NCBI RefSeq assembly: GCF_003448965.1
Contig: NZ_QRGC01000006.1
Location: 144,665 to 208,664 of the forward strand
Reading direction: 5' to 3'
Source of the DNA: Oceanicella sp. SM1341
GTDB taxonomy: Bacteria > Pseudomonadota > Alphaproteobacteria > Rhodobacterales > Rhodobacteraceae
DNA: 64,000 nt
Shown here: positions 50,771-59,129 of the stretch, in pieces
How the letters are laid out: the number at the start of each line of letters is the position of its first letter
How positions within the stretch are numbered: position 1 is the stretch's first letter
Translations under genes and position numbers: made by a program
Notes under the pieces: model-generated
What the model saw: only the letters and a program-made list of their open reading frames with translations
Databases searched by the model: none
Told to the model about the DNA's origin: nothing

Positions 50771-51372
50771 GCGAGAGGCGGAGTGACCCCGGCGTGAGGG
50801 GGGGGGCCGGGGCCACTCCTTCGGGAGGCGCGCGGAGCCGGCATCCGGGAGTGCCGGTCCGAACACCGCGATGCAGCCGGAGAGACAGGGGATCGTCCGG
50901 CAGGACCGCAGCGCCTGAGATGGAACGCCCCCCGATGTCCCGCACCCCGGCAACCCGGTGCACGGGGTGTTGGTGTGCTCCACCCGCACCCCCCCTATGC
51001 CCGGATTCGCCGTGGCCGACTGTGCGCGGGCGCACATATCGAAGGATCTGCGCGAGGGCATGCCGTGCAGGAGTCGCACTGGCGCAGAGGCCGTGAGCTT
51101 CGCGCTCCCGCCCGCCGCCTCGGGATCGCCCGGGGTGTACTCGGCGGCCGCCGCGCGCCGGGCCCGCACAGCCTGCGCCCCCGGCTCCGAGGGGGCATCG
51201 GCGGGGCCGGGGGGCGGACGCTCTGCCCGGGCCGGGAGGCACCCGCGTTGCGCGGGTGCGCGGTCCGCGAGCTTCAGGGTCGCGCGCCGTGCCGGCGTGC
51301 TCCGGGGCGGCTTCCGCGCCGCCGGCCACGGCCTTATCCTGTGGGGGATCGGAGCGATCGGCGGAGCACGCG
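50771..51372. other. Gap without a gene between mutS and the GNAT gene
   Basis: About 600 bp. It contains the inverted repeats TGTGCGC-GG-GCGCACA (51021-51036) and GCACCCGCG-TTG-CGCGGGTGC (51239-51259), the latter with the same 9-3-9 geometry as the hairpin arrays at 14.7 and 17.4 kb. No protein or RNA gene could be recognised. Confidence 0.5.
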
Positions 51373-51870
51373 ATGGAGATACTCACCGAGTTCGAGCCCG
51401 GTGCCCTGGGGGAGGTGGTGTCGCTGCACGCGCGCCATTATGCCCGGCATTGGGGCTTCGGCACCGTCTTTGAATGCAAGGTGGCCCGTGAGATGGCCGA
51501 TTTCGCCGCGCGCCGCGCCGCGGATGACCTGGTGCTGCTGGCGCGCGACGAGGCCGGCATCGCCGCCTCGCTGATCCTCGATGCGGGTGACCCCGCCTCC
51601 GGCCCGCGCGGCGCGCACCTGCGCTGGTTCATCGTGGCGGGACGGGCGCGGGGCAGCGGGCTGGGCCGGCGGCTGCTCGCCCGCGCCGTGGCCCGTGCGG
51701 AAGCGGTGAGCGGCGGGCGCGCCTGGCTCACCACCTTCGCCGGGCTGGCACCGGCCCGGCACCTCTACGAGGCGCACGGCTTCGTGCTGGCCCGCGAGGA
51801 GGAAGGCGCGGCCTGGGGCACCCGGGTGATCGAGCAGGAGTTCCGCCGCCCGGCCGATCCCCCCGCCTGA
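51373..51870 (+). CDS. GNAT family N-acetyltransferase
   Basis: A 165-residue GNAT protein. Acetyl-CoA-binding motif A is FIVAGRARGSGLGRRLLARA (R-x-x-G-x-G), followed by FAGLAPARHLYEAHGFVL. This arrangement fits the MarR-associated/YhbS-like GNAT group. The ATG follows GGAG; upstream codons in the same frame are repetitive and unsupported. The acceptor is unknown. Confidence 0.85.
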   Translation: MEILTEFEPGALGEVVSLHARHYARHWGFGTVFECKVAREMADFAARRAADDLVLLARDEAGIAASLILDAGDPASGPRGAHLRWFIVAGRARGSGLGRRLLARAVARAEAVSGGRAWLTTFAGLAPARHLYEAHGFVLAREEEGAAWGTRVIEQEFRRPADPPA

Positions 51871-51873
51871 GCA

Positions 51874-51908
51874 CAAAAAGCCCCCGGAGCACGCGGGCCC
51901 CGGGGGGA
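51874..51908 (-). terminator. Terminator of hppD
   Basis: On the minus strand a CCCCCCGGGG...CCGGGGGC stem is followed by CTTTTTG, a typical Rho-independent terminator. It lies just after the GNAT stop and so could serve both genes. Confidence 0.7.
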
Positions 51909-51918
51909 AGGCATTCCT

Positions 51919-52013
51919 GCCCCGGAGGGGCGGTTGGTGGCTCGCCCCGGAGGGGCGGTTGGTGGCCTGCCCCGGAGGGGCCGCTGTTGGCCCGCCCCGG
52001 AGGGGCCGTTACT
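51919..52013. repeat. 25-bp tandem repeat with hairpin in each unit
   Basis: Nearly four units of 25 bp start with GCCCCGGAGGGGC (a GCCCC-GGA-GGGGC hairpin): two almost identical, two diverged. The array runs up to the hppD stop codon, between it and the terminator. Confidence 0.85.
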
Positions 52014-53118
52014 CGGCGGCGGTGCCGATCACGCCGCGGTCGATCTGGTCCTGCTCGATCGACTCGAACAGGGCGCGGAAATTGCCCTCGCCGAAGCCGT
52101 CATCCCCCTTGCGCTGGATGAACTCGAAGAAGATCGGCCCGATGACGGTCTTGGAAAAGATCTGCAGCAGGATGCGGGTTTCGCCGCCGTCCACCACGCC
52201 CTCGCCGTCGATCAGGATGCCGTGCTTCTTCAGCTTCTCGAGCGGCTCCTCGTGGTCCTTCACCCGCGCGTGGCTCATGGCGTAATAGGCCGGCGGCGGC
52301 GGCGGCATGAAGCTCAGGCCGCGGGCGTGGATCTCGTCGGTCGCCTTGTAGATGTCGTTGGTGGCCACCGCGATGTGCTGGATGCCCTCGCCCTTGTACT
52401 CGCGCAGGTATTCCTCGATCTGGCTGTGCTCGTCGGCGCTCTCGTTGATCGGGATGCGGATGCGCCCGCAGGGCGAGGTGAGCGCCCGCGAGAACAGGCC
52501 GGTCATCTTGCCCTCGATGTCGAAGTAGCGGATCTGCCGGAAGTTGAAGATATCGGCGTAGAAGTTGAACCAGGTGTCCATGTTGCCGCGGTTCACGTTA
52601 TGCGTCAGGTGGTCGAGGTAGAAGAAGCCCACGCCTTCCGGCTTCTCGGCCACGCCGGGCAGGCGCTCGTACTCGGCCGCATAGGGCGAGCCCTTCTCGC
52701 CGTAGGTCTCGACGAAATAGATCAGGCTGCCGCCGATGCCCTCGATGGCCGGCACGTCGAGCACCTTGCCGCCGCCCTCATAGGGCTTCGCGCCCTTCTC
52801 GATGGCGCGCTCGTAGGCGTGCTGCGCGTCGACCACGCGCCAGGCCATGGAGGGGGCGCAGGGGCCGTGCTGCTCCACGAAGCGCATGCCGAAGGAGCCG
52901 GGCTCGGCGTTCAGCACATAGGTGATGTCGCCCTGCTGCCAGAGGGTGATGTCCTTCTCGCGGTGCTTCGCGGTGCACTCGAAGCCCATCTTCGCAAACA
53001 GGCTGCGCAGGGCCTCCGGGTCCGGATGGGCGAATTCGACGAACTCGAACCCGTCGGTACCGGCGGGGTTGTGCTTGCTGATCTCGGCTGGCGGCGCGTC
53101 ATGCGGGAAGGGGCCCAT
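52009..53118 (-). CDS. hppD: 4-hydroxyphenylpyruvate dioxygenase
   Basis: A 369-residue Fe(II) oxygenase that turns 4-hydroxyphenylpyruvate into homogentisate in tyrosine breakdown. The metal ligands are visible: His in YLDHLTHNV, His in GIQHIAVAT and Glu in FFEFIQRKGDDGFGEGNF. Length is normal. A GGAGGAA site precedes the ATG. It is divergent from an Lrp/AsnC regulator that probably controls it. Homogentisate dioxygenase is not in the window. Confidence 0.95.
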   Translation of the reverse strand: MGPFPHDAPPAEISKHNPAGTDGFEFVEFAHPDPEALRSLFAKMGFECTAKHREKDITLWQQGDITYVLNAEPGSFGMRFVEQHGPCAPSMAWRVVDAQHAYERAIEKGAKPYEGGGKVLDVPAIEGIGGSLIYFVETYGEKGSPYAAEYERLPGVAEKPEGVGFFYLDHLTHNVNRGNMDTWFNFYADIFNFRQIRYFDIEGKMTGLFSRALTSPCGRIRIPINESADEHSQIEEYLREYKGEGIQHIAVATNDIYKATDEIHARGLSFMPPPPPAYYAMSHARVKDHEEPLEKLKKHGILIDGEGVVDGGETRILLQIFSKTVIGPIFFEFIQRKGDDGFGEGNFRALFESIEQDQIDRGVIGTAAE

Positions 53119-53168
53119 GAAATTCCTCCGGTTGGCTGTTGTCTTTGCGCGATGGTGGGGCGGAGTAC

Positions 53169-53250
53169 ATGCGCTGAGTGCGCATTCTGCCCGCCTGGGC
53201 GCAGCTGGATGCGCAGATTTCGCATGGAACGCGCCTGTCATGCGCGCTAT
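53169..53250. promoter_or_regulatory. ATGCGC half-site array between hppD and its Lrp-type regulator
   Basis: Two 17-bp inverted repeats, ATGCGC-TGAGT-GCGCAT (53169-53185) and ATGCG-CAGATTT-CGCAT (53209-53225), start 40 bp apart, and a further half-site ATGCGC lies at 53240. Spacings of 40 and 31 bp keep them on nearly one face of the helix. Lrp/AsnC octamers bind such phased arrays, so this is the likely operator. Confidence 0.65.
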
Positions 53251-53259
53251 CCTCGATCC

Positions 53260-53730
53260 ATGGCAGAACTCGACCGAATCGATGCCGAACTGCTGCATCA
53301 CCTGCAGCTCGATGCCCGCCTCACGGCGCAGGACCTGGCGGAGCGGGTGAACCTCTCTCCCAGCCAGTGCGCGCGCCGCCGCCAGCGGCTGGAGGAGGCG
53401 GGGATGATCCGCTCCTACCGCGCGGTGGTGAACGCCGCGAAGGTGGGCGCCACGGTGGAGGCCTTCATCCAGGTGGTGATGGCCGCGCACAACCGCGAGA
53501 ACGCGCGCGATTTCGTCGCCCGCATGCAGGTGACGGCGGAGGTCGTCGCGGTCTGGACCCTCACCGGCTCCACCGACTACCTGCTGCGGGTGTTCTGCGC
53601 CGACCTGCCGGCGCTGAACCGGCTGGTGCAGGACGTGCTGCTGCCCCATCCCGCCGTGGCCCGGGTGCAGAGCCAGATCGTGATGGAGCGGCTGAAGGAC
53701 AACGCCCCGGTTTCCGTCCACCCCGGCTGA
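53260..53730 (+). CDS. Lrp/AsnC family transcriptional regulator
   Basis: A 156-residue regulator with an N-terminal helix-turn-helix (LDRIDAELLHHLQLDARLTA, ERVNLSPSQCARRRQRLEEAG) and a C-terminal RAM ligand domain (VVAVWTLTGSTDYLLRV). It is divergent from hppD with 141 bp between starts, so it is likely the HppR-type regulator of tyrosine catabolism, responding to an aromatic amino acid or keto acid (inference). Confidence 0.92.
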   Translation: MAELDRIDAELLHHLQLDARLTAQDLAERVNLSPSQCARRRQRLEEAGMIRSYRAVVNAAKVGATVEAFIQVVMAAHNRENARDFVARMQVTAEVVAVWTLTGSTDYLLRVFCADLPALNRLVQDVLLPHPAVARVQSQIVMERLKDNAPVSVHPG

Positions 53731-53978
53731 GCCGGGCCGTTTACCCTTTCGCAAGCCGGCGGGCGGATAAGCGGGCTCGTGCGGGGTGGATACCGGGCCG
53801 CGGGGGCATGCCTGCCGCGCGGGGCCGGTCGGCACGGGCGGGGGCCCGGCCGGGTGAGCAGGGAGGCTTGCACTTGGACAACACTGCCGGGCCGGGGCGG
53901 GAGCGCGCGGATCGCTCCCTTCCGGGAGAAGACCCTCTGCCGGATGGCCCGCGGCCAGGCGGCGCCGCTCTCCGCGCG

Positions 53979-54347
53979 ATGGAGATCCTCGTCGCCGAGG
54001 ACACGCCGACACTGCAATTCGTCATCCGGGGGTTTCTGGCGAAGGCGGGGCACCGCGTGGCGCTGGCCGCCACGGGGGCGGAGGCCTGTGCGGCGCTGGG
54101 CCGCGCGCGCTTCGACCTCGCCATCATCGACCTGCTGATGCCGGACATGGATGGCGACGAGGTGGTGCGCCGCCTGCGCCGGGGCCGCTCGGGGCAGCCG
54201 GACCTGCCGGTCCTGATGCTCACCGCCGCCATCGACGCCGAGAGCCTCGGCCGCGTGGAGGGCTGCGGCGCCGACATGATGCTGCCCAAGCCCTTCCGGC
54301 GCGACGAGCTGCTCGGCGCCATCGACTGCCTGATGGCCGGGCGCTGA
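53979..54347 (+). CDS. Single-domain response regulator (receiver)
   Basis: A 122-residue CheY-like receiver. The acidic pair is Glu7-Asp8, the phospho-acceptor Asp51 is in LAIIDLLMPDMDG, Thr82 is in LMLTAAI and Lys104 in LPKPFRRDE, so it should be active. There is no output domain. No histidine kinase is adjacent. The ATG lacks a clear ribosome site. The following SDR gene converges on it. Confidence 0.85.
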   Translation: MEILVAEDTPTLQFVIRGFLAKAGHRVALAATGAEACAALGRARFDLAIIDLLMPDMDGDEVVRRLRRGRSGQPDLPVLMLTAAIDAESLGRVEGCGADMMLPKPFRRDELLGAIDCLMAGR

Positions 54348-54358
54348 GCCCGGCCGGG

Positions 54359-55165
54359 TCAGGCGATGGTGTCGACCACGCCGCCATCCACCCGCAGCGC
54401 CGCGCCAGTGGTGGCGGAGGCCTGCGGCGAGGCGGCGTAGACCGCGAGATGCGCCACCTCCTCCACCGAGGCGGCGCGTCGGATGATCGAGCTCGGCCGG
54501 TTGGCCTGCACGAACTCCGCCGCCACGTCCTCCAGCGCGCGGCCGGATTTCTCCGCCTCCGGGCGCAGCATGTCGGCCAGCCCCTCGGACAGCGTGGGCC
54601 CGGGCAGGATGGCGTTCACCGTGACCCCGGTGCCGGCCATGCGCTTGGCGAGCCCGCGCGAGAGCGACAGCAGGGCGGTCTTGGTGACGCCGTAATGGAT
54701 CATGTCCGCCGGGATGTTGAGCGCGGATTCGGAGGAGAGGAACAGCACCCGCCCCCAGCCGCGCGCCTGCATGCCGGGCAGCCAGGCGCGCGAGAGGCGC
54801 ACGCCGGAGGTGATGTTCACGTCGAAATAGCGCTGCCAGGTGGCGTCGTCGGTCTCGAAGAAATCCTGCGGGCCGAAGATGCCGACATTGTTCACCAGGA
54901 TGTCGCAGTCCGGGCAGGCGGCGACGAGGCTCTCGCAGCCCTCCGCGGTGCCGAGATCGGCCGCGACGCCGGAGACGGCCTCCGGGCCGCGGGTCTCGCC
55001 GAGTTCGGTGCGCAGGGCGGACACCGCCTGGTCCACCGCCGGCTGCTTCCGCCCGTTCACCACCACGCGCGCACCCGCTCCCGCCAGGCCGCGGGCGATG
55101 GCGAGGCCGATGCCGCCGGTAGAGCCGGTGACGATGGCGGTCTTTCCGGAAAGGTCGATGCGCAT
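54359..55165 (-). CDS. SDR family oxidoreductase
   Basis: A 268-residue classical SDR with the NAD(P) loop TGSTGGIG, NNVG, the catalytic Ser in FLSSESAL and intact YxxxK (HYGVTKTAL). In contrast to the other SDR in the window, all catalytic residues are present. Two ATGs are possible; the second (MRIDLSGK) has AGGAG at the right distance, the first only two bases away. The substrate is unknown. Confidence 0.9.
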   Translation of the reverse strand: MRIDLSGKTAIVTGSTGGIGLAIARGLAGAGARVVVNGRKQPAVDQAVSALRTELGETRGPEAVSGVAADLGTAEGCESLVAACPDCDILVNNVGIFGPQDFFETDDATWQRYFDVNITSGVRLSRAWLPGMQARGWGRVLFLSSESALNIPADMIHYGVTKTALLSLSRGLAKRMAGTGVTVNAILPGPTLSEGLADMLRPEAEKSGRALEDVAAEFVQANRPSSIIRRAASVEEVAHLAVYAASPQASATTGAALRVDGGVVDTIA

Positions 55166-55288
55166 GGGCATGGCTCCTGAAACTGGGCCCCGGAGGGCAG
55201 GGTTTGCCGGGCGGCGCCCGGCGGTGGTGTCGGGGCCGCGCGGGACAGGTAGTCCCCTCGCCCGGGCGCGCAAGCCCGGGCCGCCGGA

Positions 55289-56125
55289 TCAGGCCGGTTG
55301 CAGGGGCAGAAGCGGGACGATCGCATCACGAACATGCTGCCAGACGCGCGCATTCGCGGCGGCGATCAGCGTCTCTGTCGTGGGATGGCCGGGCCGCCAG
55401 CGGCTGCCGTCGGAGAGTGCGGCATGTCCGCCGCTCTCCGCGAGGATGAGCAGACCGGCGCAATGATCCCAGGGCTTCAGCCCGGCCGCGAGCGAGAACT
55501 GCGCCCCGCCCTCCGCCAGCATGCGATAGTCGTAGGCCGAGCACTGCAGGTTCATCAGCCGGGTTTCCGGCGCGAGGCTGTGCAGGACGCCGACATGGCT
55601 GCGCAGGTCGAACAGCGTGTGGGGAAACAGGCCGGTGAGCCGCTCCGGCGTCCGGCCGCCCGACTGCAGGCGGCGGGCCGGGCCGCCCGGGCGCTGGCGC
55701 CAGGCGCCGCCCCCGGCCCGGGCGTGGAGGAAATCCCCCTCGAGGGGATAGTGGATCAGCCCGGCGACGGTCTCGCCCCGCGAGAGCACCGACACCATGC
55801 AGCCGAACAGGGGCAGGCCGTTGGCGAAGTTCCAGGTTCCGTCCACCGGGTCGATGACGAAGAGCAGCGGGTCGGCGGCATAGTCGAACCCGTCGCGCGC
55901 CGTTTCCTCGCCCGTGACGCGCGCGCCGGGGAAGCGCTGCTGCAATTCGGTGGTGAGCCGGGCCTCCGCCGTGATGTCTGCCACGGTGACGAGGTCGGCC
56001 GGGCCGGATTTCTCGCCGATCTCGCCGTCGCCGAGGCTGCGGAAGCGCGGAGTGATCTCCTCGGCGGCGATGCGGGCCATGATCTGCATCACCGCTTCGG
56101 TGTCGGCGGCGGAGAACCCGCTCAT
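55289..56125 (-). CDS. Inositol monophosphatase family protein
   Basis: A 278-residue Mg-dependent phosphatase. The metal sites are visible as GEET, DPVDGTWNFANG and WDHCAGLLILAESGG (motif W-D-x-x-A/C-G). Members act on inositol phosphate, histidinol phosphate or 3'-phosphoadenosine phosphate; the position gives no choice. The start was placed at MSGFSAAD. It is 123 bp upstream of the SDR gene on the same strand. Confidence 0.9.
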   Translation of the reverse strand: MSGFSAADTEAVMQIMARIAAEEITPRFRSLGDGEIGEKSGPADLVTVADITAEARLTTELQQRFPGARVTGEETARDGFDYAADPLLFVIDPVDGTWNFANGLPLFGCMVSVLSRGETVAGLIHYPLEGDFLHARAGGGAWRQRPGGPARRLQSGGRTPERLTGLFPHTLFDLRSHVGVLHSLAPETRLMNLQCSAYDYRMLAEGGAQFSLAAGLKPWDHCAGLLILAESGGHAALSDGSRWRPGHPTTETLIAAANARVWQHVRDAIVPLLPLQPA

Positions 56126-56458
56126 GCCGCTGCCCGCGCGAAAGCAAGCGGTGCGGGAGACAGGTGGCGCCGGGCGGGTCGGCGGGGCAGAGGGTGCGGG
56201 GGCATGTGGCATGTTCCGTGTTCGGGGAGGGTGGCTGGCGCCATCATGCCCGCGCGACGGCGGATCTCAATGGCGGATGCCCTCCGGCCACACCCGGAGC
56301 AGGGCGGCAGCACGCGGGGCGCGGGCGACGGCCGGCCCGCCCCGGGGTGCCGAAGCCGCGCCGGGCTGCGGGTCACGCCGCCGGCGCGCGTGCAGCCGGA
56401 TGACGCCCGGGCCGGCGGCCCGGCTCGCCGGCGGCTCGCCTCGGCCCCCGCCGGCGGG
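56126..56458. other. Gap without a gene
   Basis: A 333-bp GC-rich gap between two minus-strand genes. It contains no recognisable gene, repeat copy or strong hairpin, though promoters for the phosphatase gene must lie here. Confidence 0.4.
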
Positions 56459-57070
56459 TTACATCAGTCCCAGGCCCTGCCGGCGGGCCAGTTCGCCGAG
56501 GTTTATGTCGAAGGTGATGGCGCCGATGCTCCTTCCCTCGGCATCGGTGAGGGTGAGGCTCACCTGGCCGATCCACACCCCCCATTCCGGGATCCATTCC
56601 ACCTCCCCCATGTCGATCGCGTCGGGGCCGACAAGGAAGGTGTTGGTGAATTTCGCCTCGTCCCCCTGCCAGAAATCGCTGGTGGGCGCCGACTGGCCCA
56701 CGTTGAGCCCGTTGCGGTCCATCGCGAAGATGGCGGTGAGCAGGCCGACCCGGTCCGACTGCAGGCGGATGAAGTAGATCGACAGCGGGCGCGACAGGGT
56801 CATCGCGATGAGCGGCTTCTCGACCGACTTGTGCTCGGTGCGCCACTGCAGGTCCAGCCGGTCGATCTCGGCCTGGGGCAGGCTACCGTAGCGTTCGTTC
56901 TGGCTGGAAACGGAGAGCCGCACGATATCCGCCTTGCCCAGGTCCCGCAGGTAGGCGACGACACGCGGGGTGATGAGTGCCTCAAGATCCGGCGGAGTGG
57001 TCTCGCCCGCGCTGGCGGGCCGCAGCGCCGGCAGGCCGAGAACGGCCAGAAGGCAGAGGATTCGAAGCAT
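56459..57070 (-). CDS. Secreted protein, possibly PDC/Cache-like sensor domain
   Basis: A 203-residue protein with a Sec signal (MLRILCLLAVLGLPALRPASA). The mature part has FIRLQSDRVGLLTAIFAMDR, NVGQSAPTSDFWQGDEAKF and a C-terminal GEVEWIPEWGVWIGQVSLTL strand set, resembling periplasmic PDC/Cache folds, but without any membrane anchor or output domain. It may be a free ligand-binding protein. It is divergent from the metallophosphoesterase gene. Confidence 0.75.
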   Translation of the reverse strand: MLRILCLLAVLGLPALRPASAGETTPPDLEALITPRVVAYLRDLGKADIVRLSVSSQNERYGSLPQAEIDRLDLQWRTEHKSVEKPLIAMTLSRPLSIYFIRLQSDRVGLLTAIFAMDRNGLNVGQSAPTSDFWQGDEAKFTNTFLVGPDAIDMGEVEWIPEWGVWIGQVSLTLTDAEGRSIGAITFDINLGELARRQGLGLM

Positions 57071-57217
57071 CGAGCGGTCTCCCTGAAAACCCGTGAGGCG
57101 CCATCACACCCCATCCGGACTGACATGCGGTTAACGCCACGCGCCGCGGAGTGTCATGATAACGTCGCGCCGGCGAGGCAGAAGGGCCCCGCCCTCCCCA
57201 GAGTTCCGGAAGACACG

Positions 57218-58036
57218 ATGACCCGTTTCCTGCACCTCACCGACCTGCATTTCTCGGCCAGCCCCGCCGACGACCCGGACCTGCGCTCCGACACGCCGGC
57301 CACGCTGGAGGCGGTGCTCGACAGTCTCGAGGGGCTGGAGCCGGCACCGGATTTCGTGCTGGTGACCGGCGATCTCACCAACCACGGCGAGGCGGAGAGC
57401 TATGCCGGGCTGCGGCGGCGGCTCAAGCGCCTGCCGGCGCCGGTGATCGCGGTGCCGGGCAACCATGACGCGCGCTCCGCCTTCCGCTCGGCCTTCCTGC
57501 GCGAGGCGCCCTCCGAGGCGCCCTGCCTGAGCGAGACGGTGCTGGCCGGCGCGCATGTGATCGGGCTCGACACCTCCTGGCACGGGCACGTGGGCGGCCG
57601 GCTGGAGCCCGAGCAGCTCGAGTTCCTCGACGCGGCGCTCGACCGCCACCCCGACCTGCCGAAGCTCATCGCCATGCACCACGGCCCCTCGCTCTCCGAC
57701 GCGCCGGAGGCGGAGTGGGAGAGCCTGACGCGCGCCGACACGGCGCGGCTGGGGCAGGTGATCGGCAACCGCGCGGTGGCCGGCATCTTCACCGGGCACA
57801 TCCACCTCGACCGGCTGGCGCTGTGGCTGGGCATCCCCGTGGTCACCACCACGGGCCTGCACTGCACGCACGACCCGCGGCCGGGGCCTGATCTCGTGGC
57901 GCTCACCGGTGCCTCGGTGGCGCTCTGCGCGCTCTCGCCCGAGCTGGCGGTGACCTGGATGCAGCTCCCCTCCGACCGGCGGGAGATCGGCCGCATCCCG
58001 CGCGCGATGATCGCCGGGCACGACGCGGAGGCCTGA
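57218..58036 (+). CDS. Metallophosphoesterase (CpdA-like class III cyclic nucleotide phosphodiesterase family)
   Basis: A 272-residue enzyme with all five metal-binding motifs in order: LTDLHFS, TGDLTNHG, PGNHDA, MHHGPS and TGHIHLD. These place it with CpdA/GpdQ-type phosphodiesterases. Whether it acts on cAMP, glycerophosphodiesters or another ester is not visible. The ATG follows GGAAGA. It appears to be monocistronic. Confidence 0.9.
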   Translation: MTRFLHLTDLHFSASPADDPDLRSDTPATLEAVLDSLEGLEPAPDFVLVTGDLTNHGEAESYAGLRRRLKRLPAPVIAVPGNHDARSAFRSAFLREAPSEAPCLSETVLAGAHVIGLDTSWHGHVGGRLEPEQLEFLDAALDRHPDLPKLIAMHHGPSLSDAPEAEWESLTRADTARLGQVIGNRAVAGIFTGHIHLDRLALWLGIPVVTTTGLHCTHDPRPGPDLVALTGASVALCALSPELAVTWMQLPSDRREIGRIPRAMIAGHDAEA

Positions 58037-58154
58037 GACGGTCATCGAACTGTCATCGCCCTGTCGTGGGCGGGCCACGGGCCGGGGGTAGGCGGCGGGG
58101 GAGAGGGGCCGCGCGGCCCTGCCCTGCCCTGAAACATCCTCACCGGAGCGCCCG

Positions 58155-59129
58155 ATGAAGACCCTGCTTTCCGCCGCCGCCCTCAGCCTCGCCCTCGCAT
58201 CCGCCGCCGCCGCGGCCGAGGGCAGGCTGGTGCTCTACACCTCGCAGCCCAATGCCGATGCCCAGGCCACGGTCGATGCCTTCACCGCCGCCAACCCCGG
58301 CGTGGAGGTGGAGTGGTTCCGCGACGGCACGACCAAGGTGATGGCCAAGCTCGCCGCCGAGTTCGAGGCCGGAGACCCGCGCCCCGACGTGCTGCTGATC
58401 GCCGATTCCGTCACCATGGCGGGGCTGGCGGCCGAGAACCGGCTGATGGCCTACCCGGAGGCCGATACCGCCGCCTACGAGGACGGGCTGATGGACCCCG
58501 GGCACATGTGGTTCGCCACCAAGCTCATCACCACCGGCATCGTCTACAACACTTCCGCCGAAATGGTGCCCGCCACGCTCACCGACCTGCTGAAGCCCGA
58601 GGCCGAGGACCAGATCGCCATGCCCTCGCCGCTCACCTCCGGCGCCGCGGCCATCCACATGGCGGCGATCACCGGCGCGGAGGGCCTCGGCTGGGAGTAT
58701 TATCAGGGCCTTGCCGGCCAGGGCACCCGCCCCACGGGCGGCAACGGCGCCACCTACAAGGCCGTGGCCGGCGGCGAGAAGCTCTACGGGTTCCTGGTCG
58801 ACTACCTCGCCATCCGTGAGGCGGCCAAGGGCGCGCCGGTGAAGTTCGTCTTCCCCGAGGAGGGTGTCTCGGCGGTGACCGAGCCGGTCGCCATCCTCTC
58901 CACCGCGCAGAACCCGGAGGCGGCGAAGGCCTTCGTCGACTTCCTGATCTCGCGCGAGGGGCAGGAGCTGGCGGCCCGGCAGGGCTACCTGCCGGCGCTG
59001 GCCGATGTCACCCCGCCCGAGGGCTTCCCCGCGCGTGACACCATCCGCCTGCTGCCCTTCGACGCCGCGCAGGCGCTCGAGAACGACCAGGCCGACAAGC
59101 TGCGCTTCGTCGAGATCTTCGGCGAGTGA
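58155..59129 (+). CDS. Ferric-type ABC transporter substrate-binding protein
   Basis: A 324-residue periplasmic binding protein with a Sec signal ending near ASAAAAAEG. The start of the mature part (RLVLYTSQPNADAQATVDAF) and DVLLIADSVTMAGL match the FbpA/AfuA/PotD-like type II fold used for Fe(III), thiamine or aminoethylphosphonate. Iron is a reasonable guess but the ligand residues are not certain. The stop overlaps the permease GTG start. Confidence 0.88.
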   Translation: MKTLLSAAALSLALASAAAAAEGRLVLYTSQPNADAQATVDAFTAANPGVEVEWFRDGTTKVMAKLAAEFEAGDPRPDVLLIADSVTMAGLAAENRLMAYPEADTAAYEDGLMDPGHMWFATKLITTGIVYNTSAEMVPATLTDLLKPEAEDQIAMPSPLTSGAAAIHMAAITGAEGLGWEYYQGLAGQGTRPTGGNGATYKAVAGGEKLYGFLVDYLAIREAAKGAPVKFVFPEEGVSAVTEPVAILSTAQNPEAAKAFVDFLISREGQELAARQGYLPALADVTPPEGFPARDTIRLLPFDAAQALENDQADKLRFVEIFGE

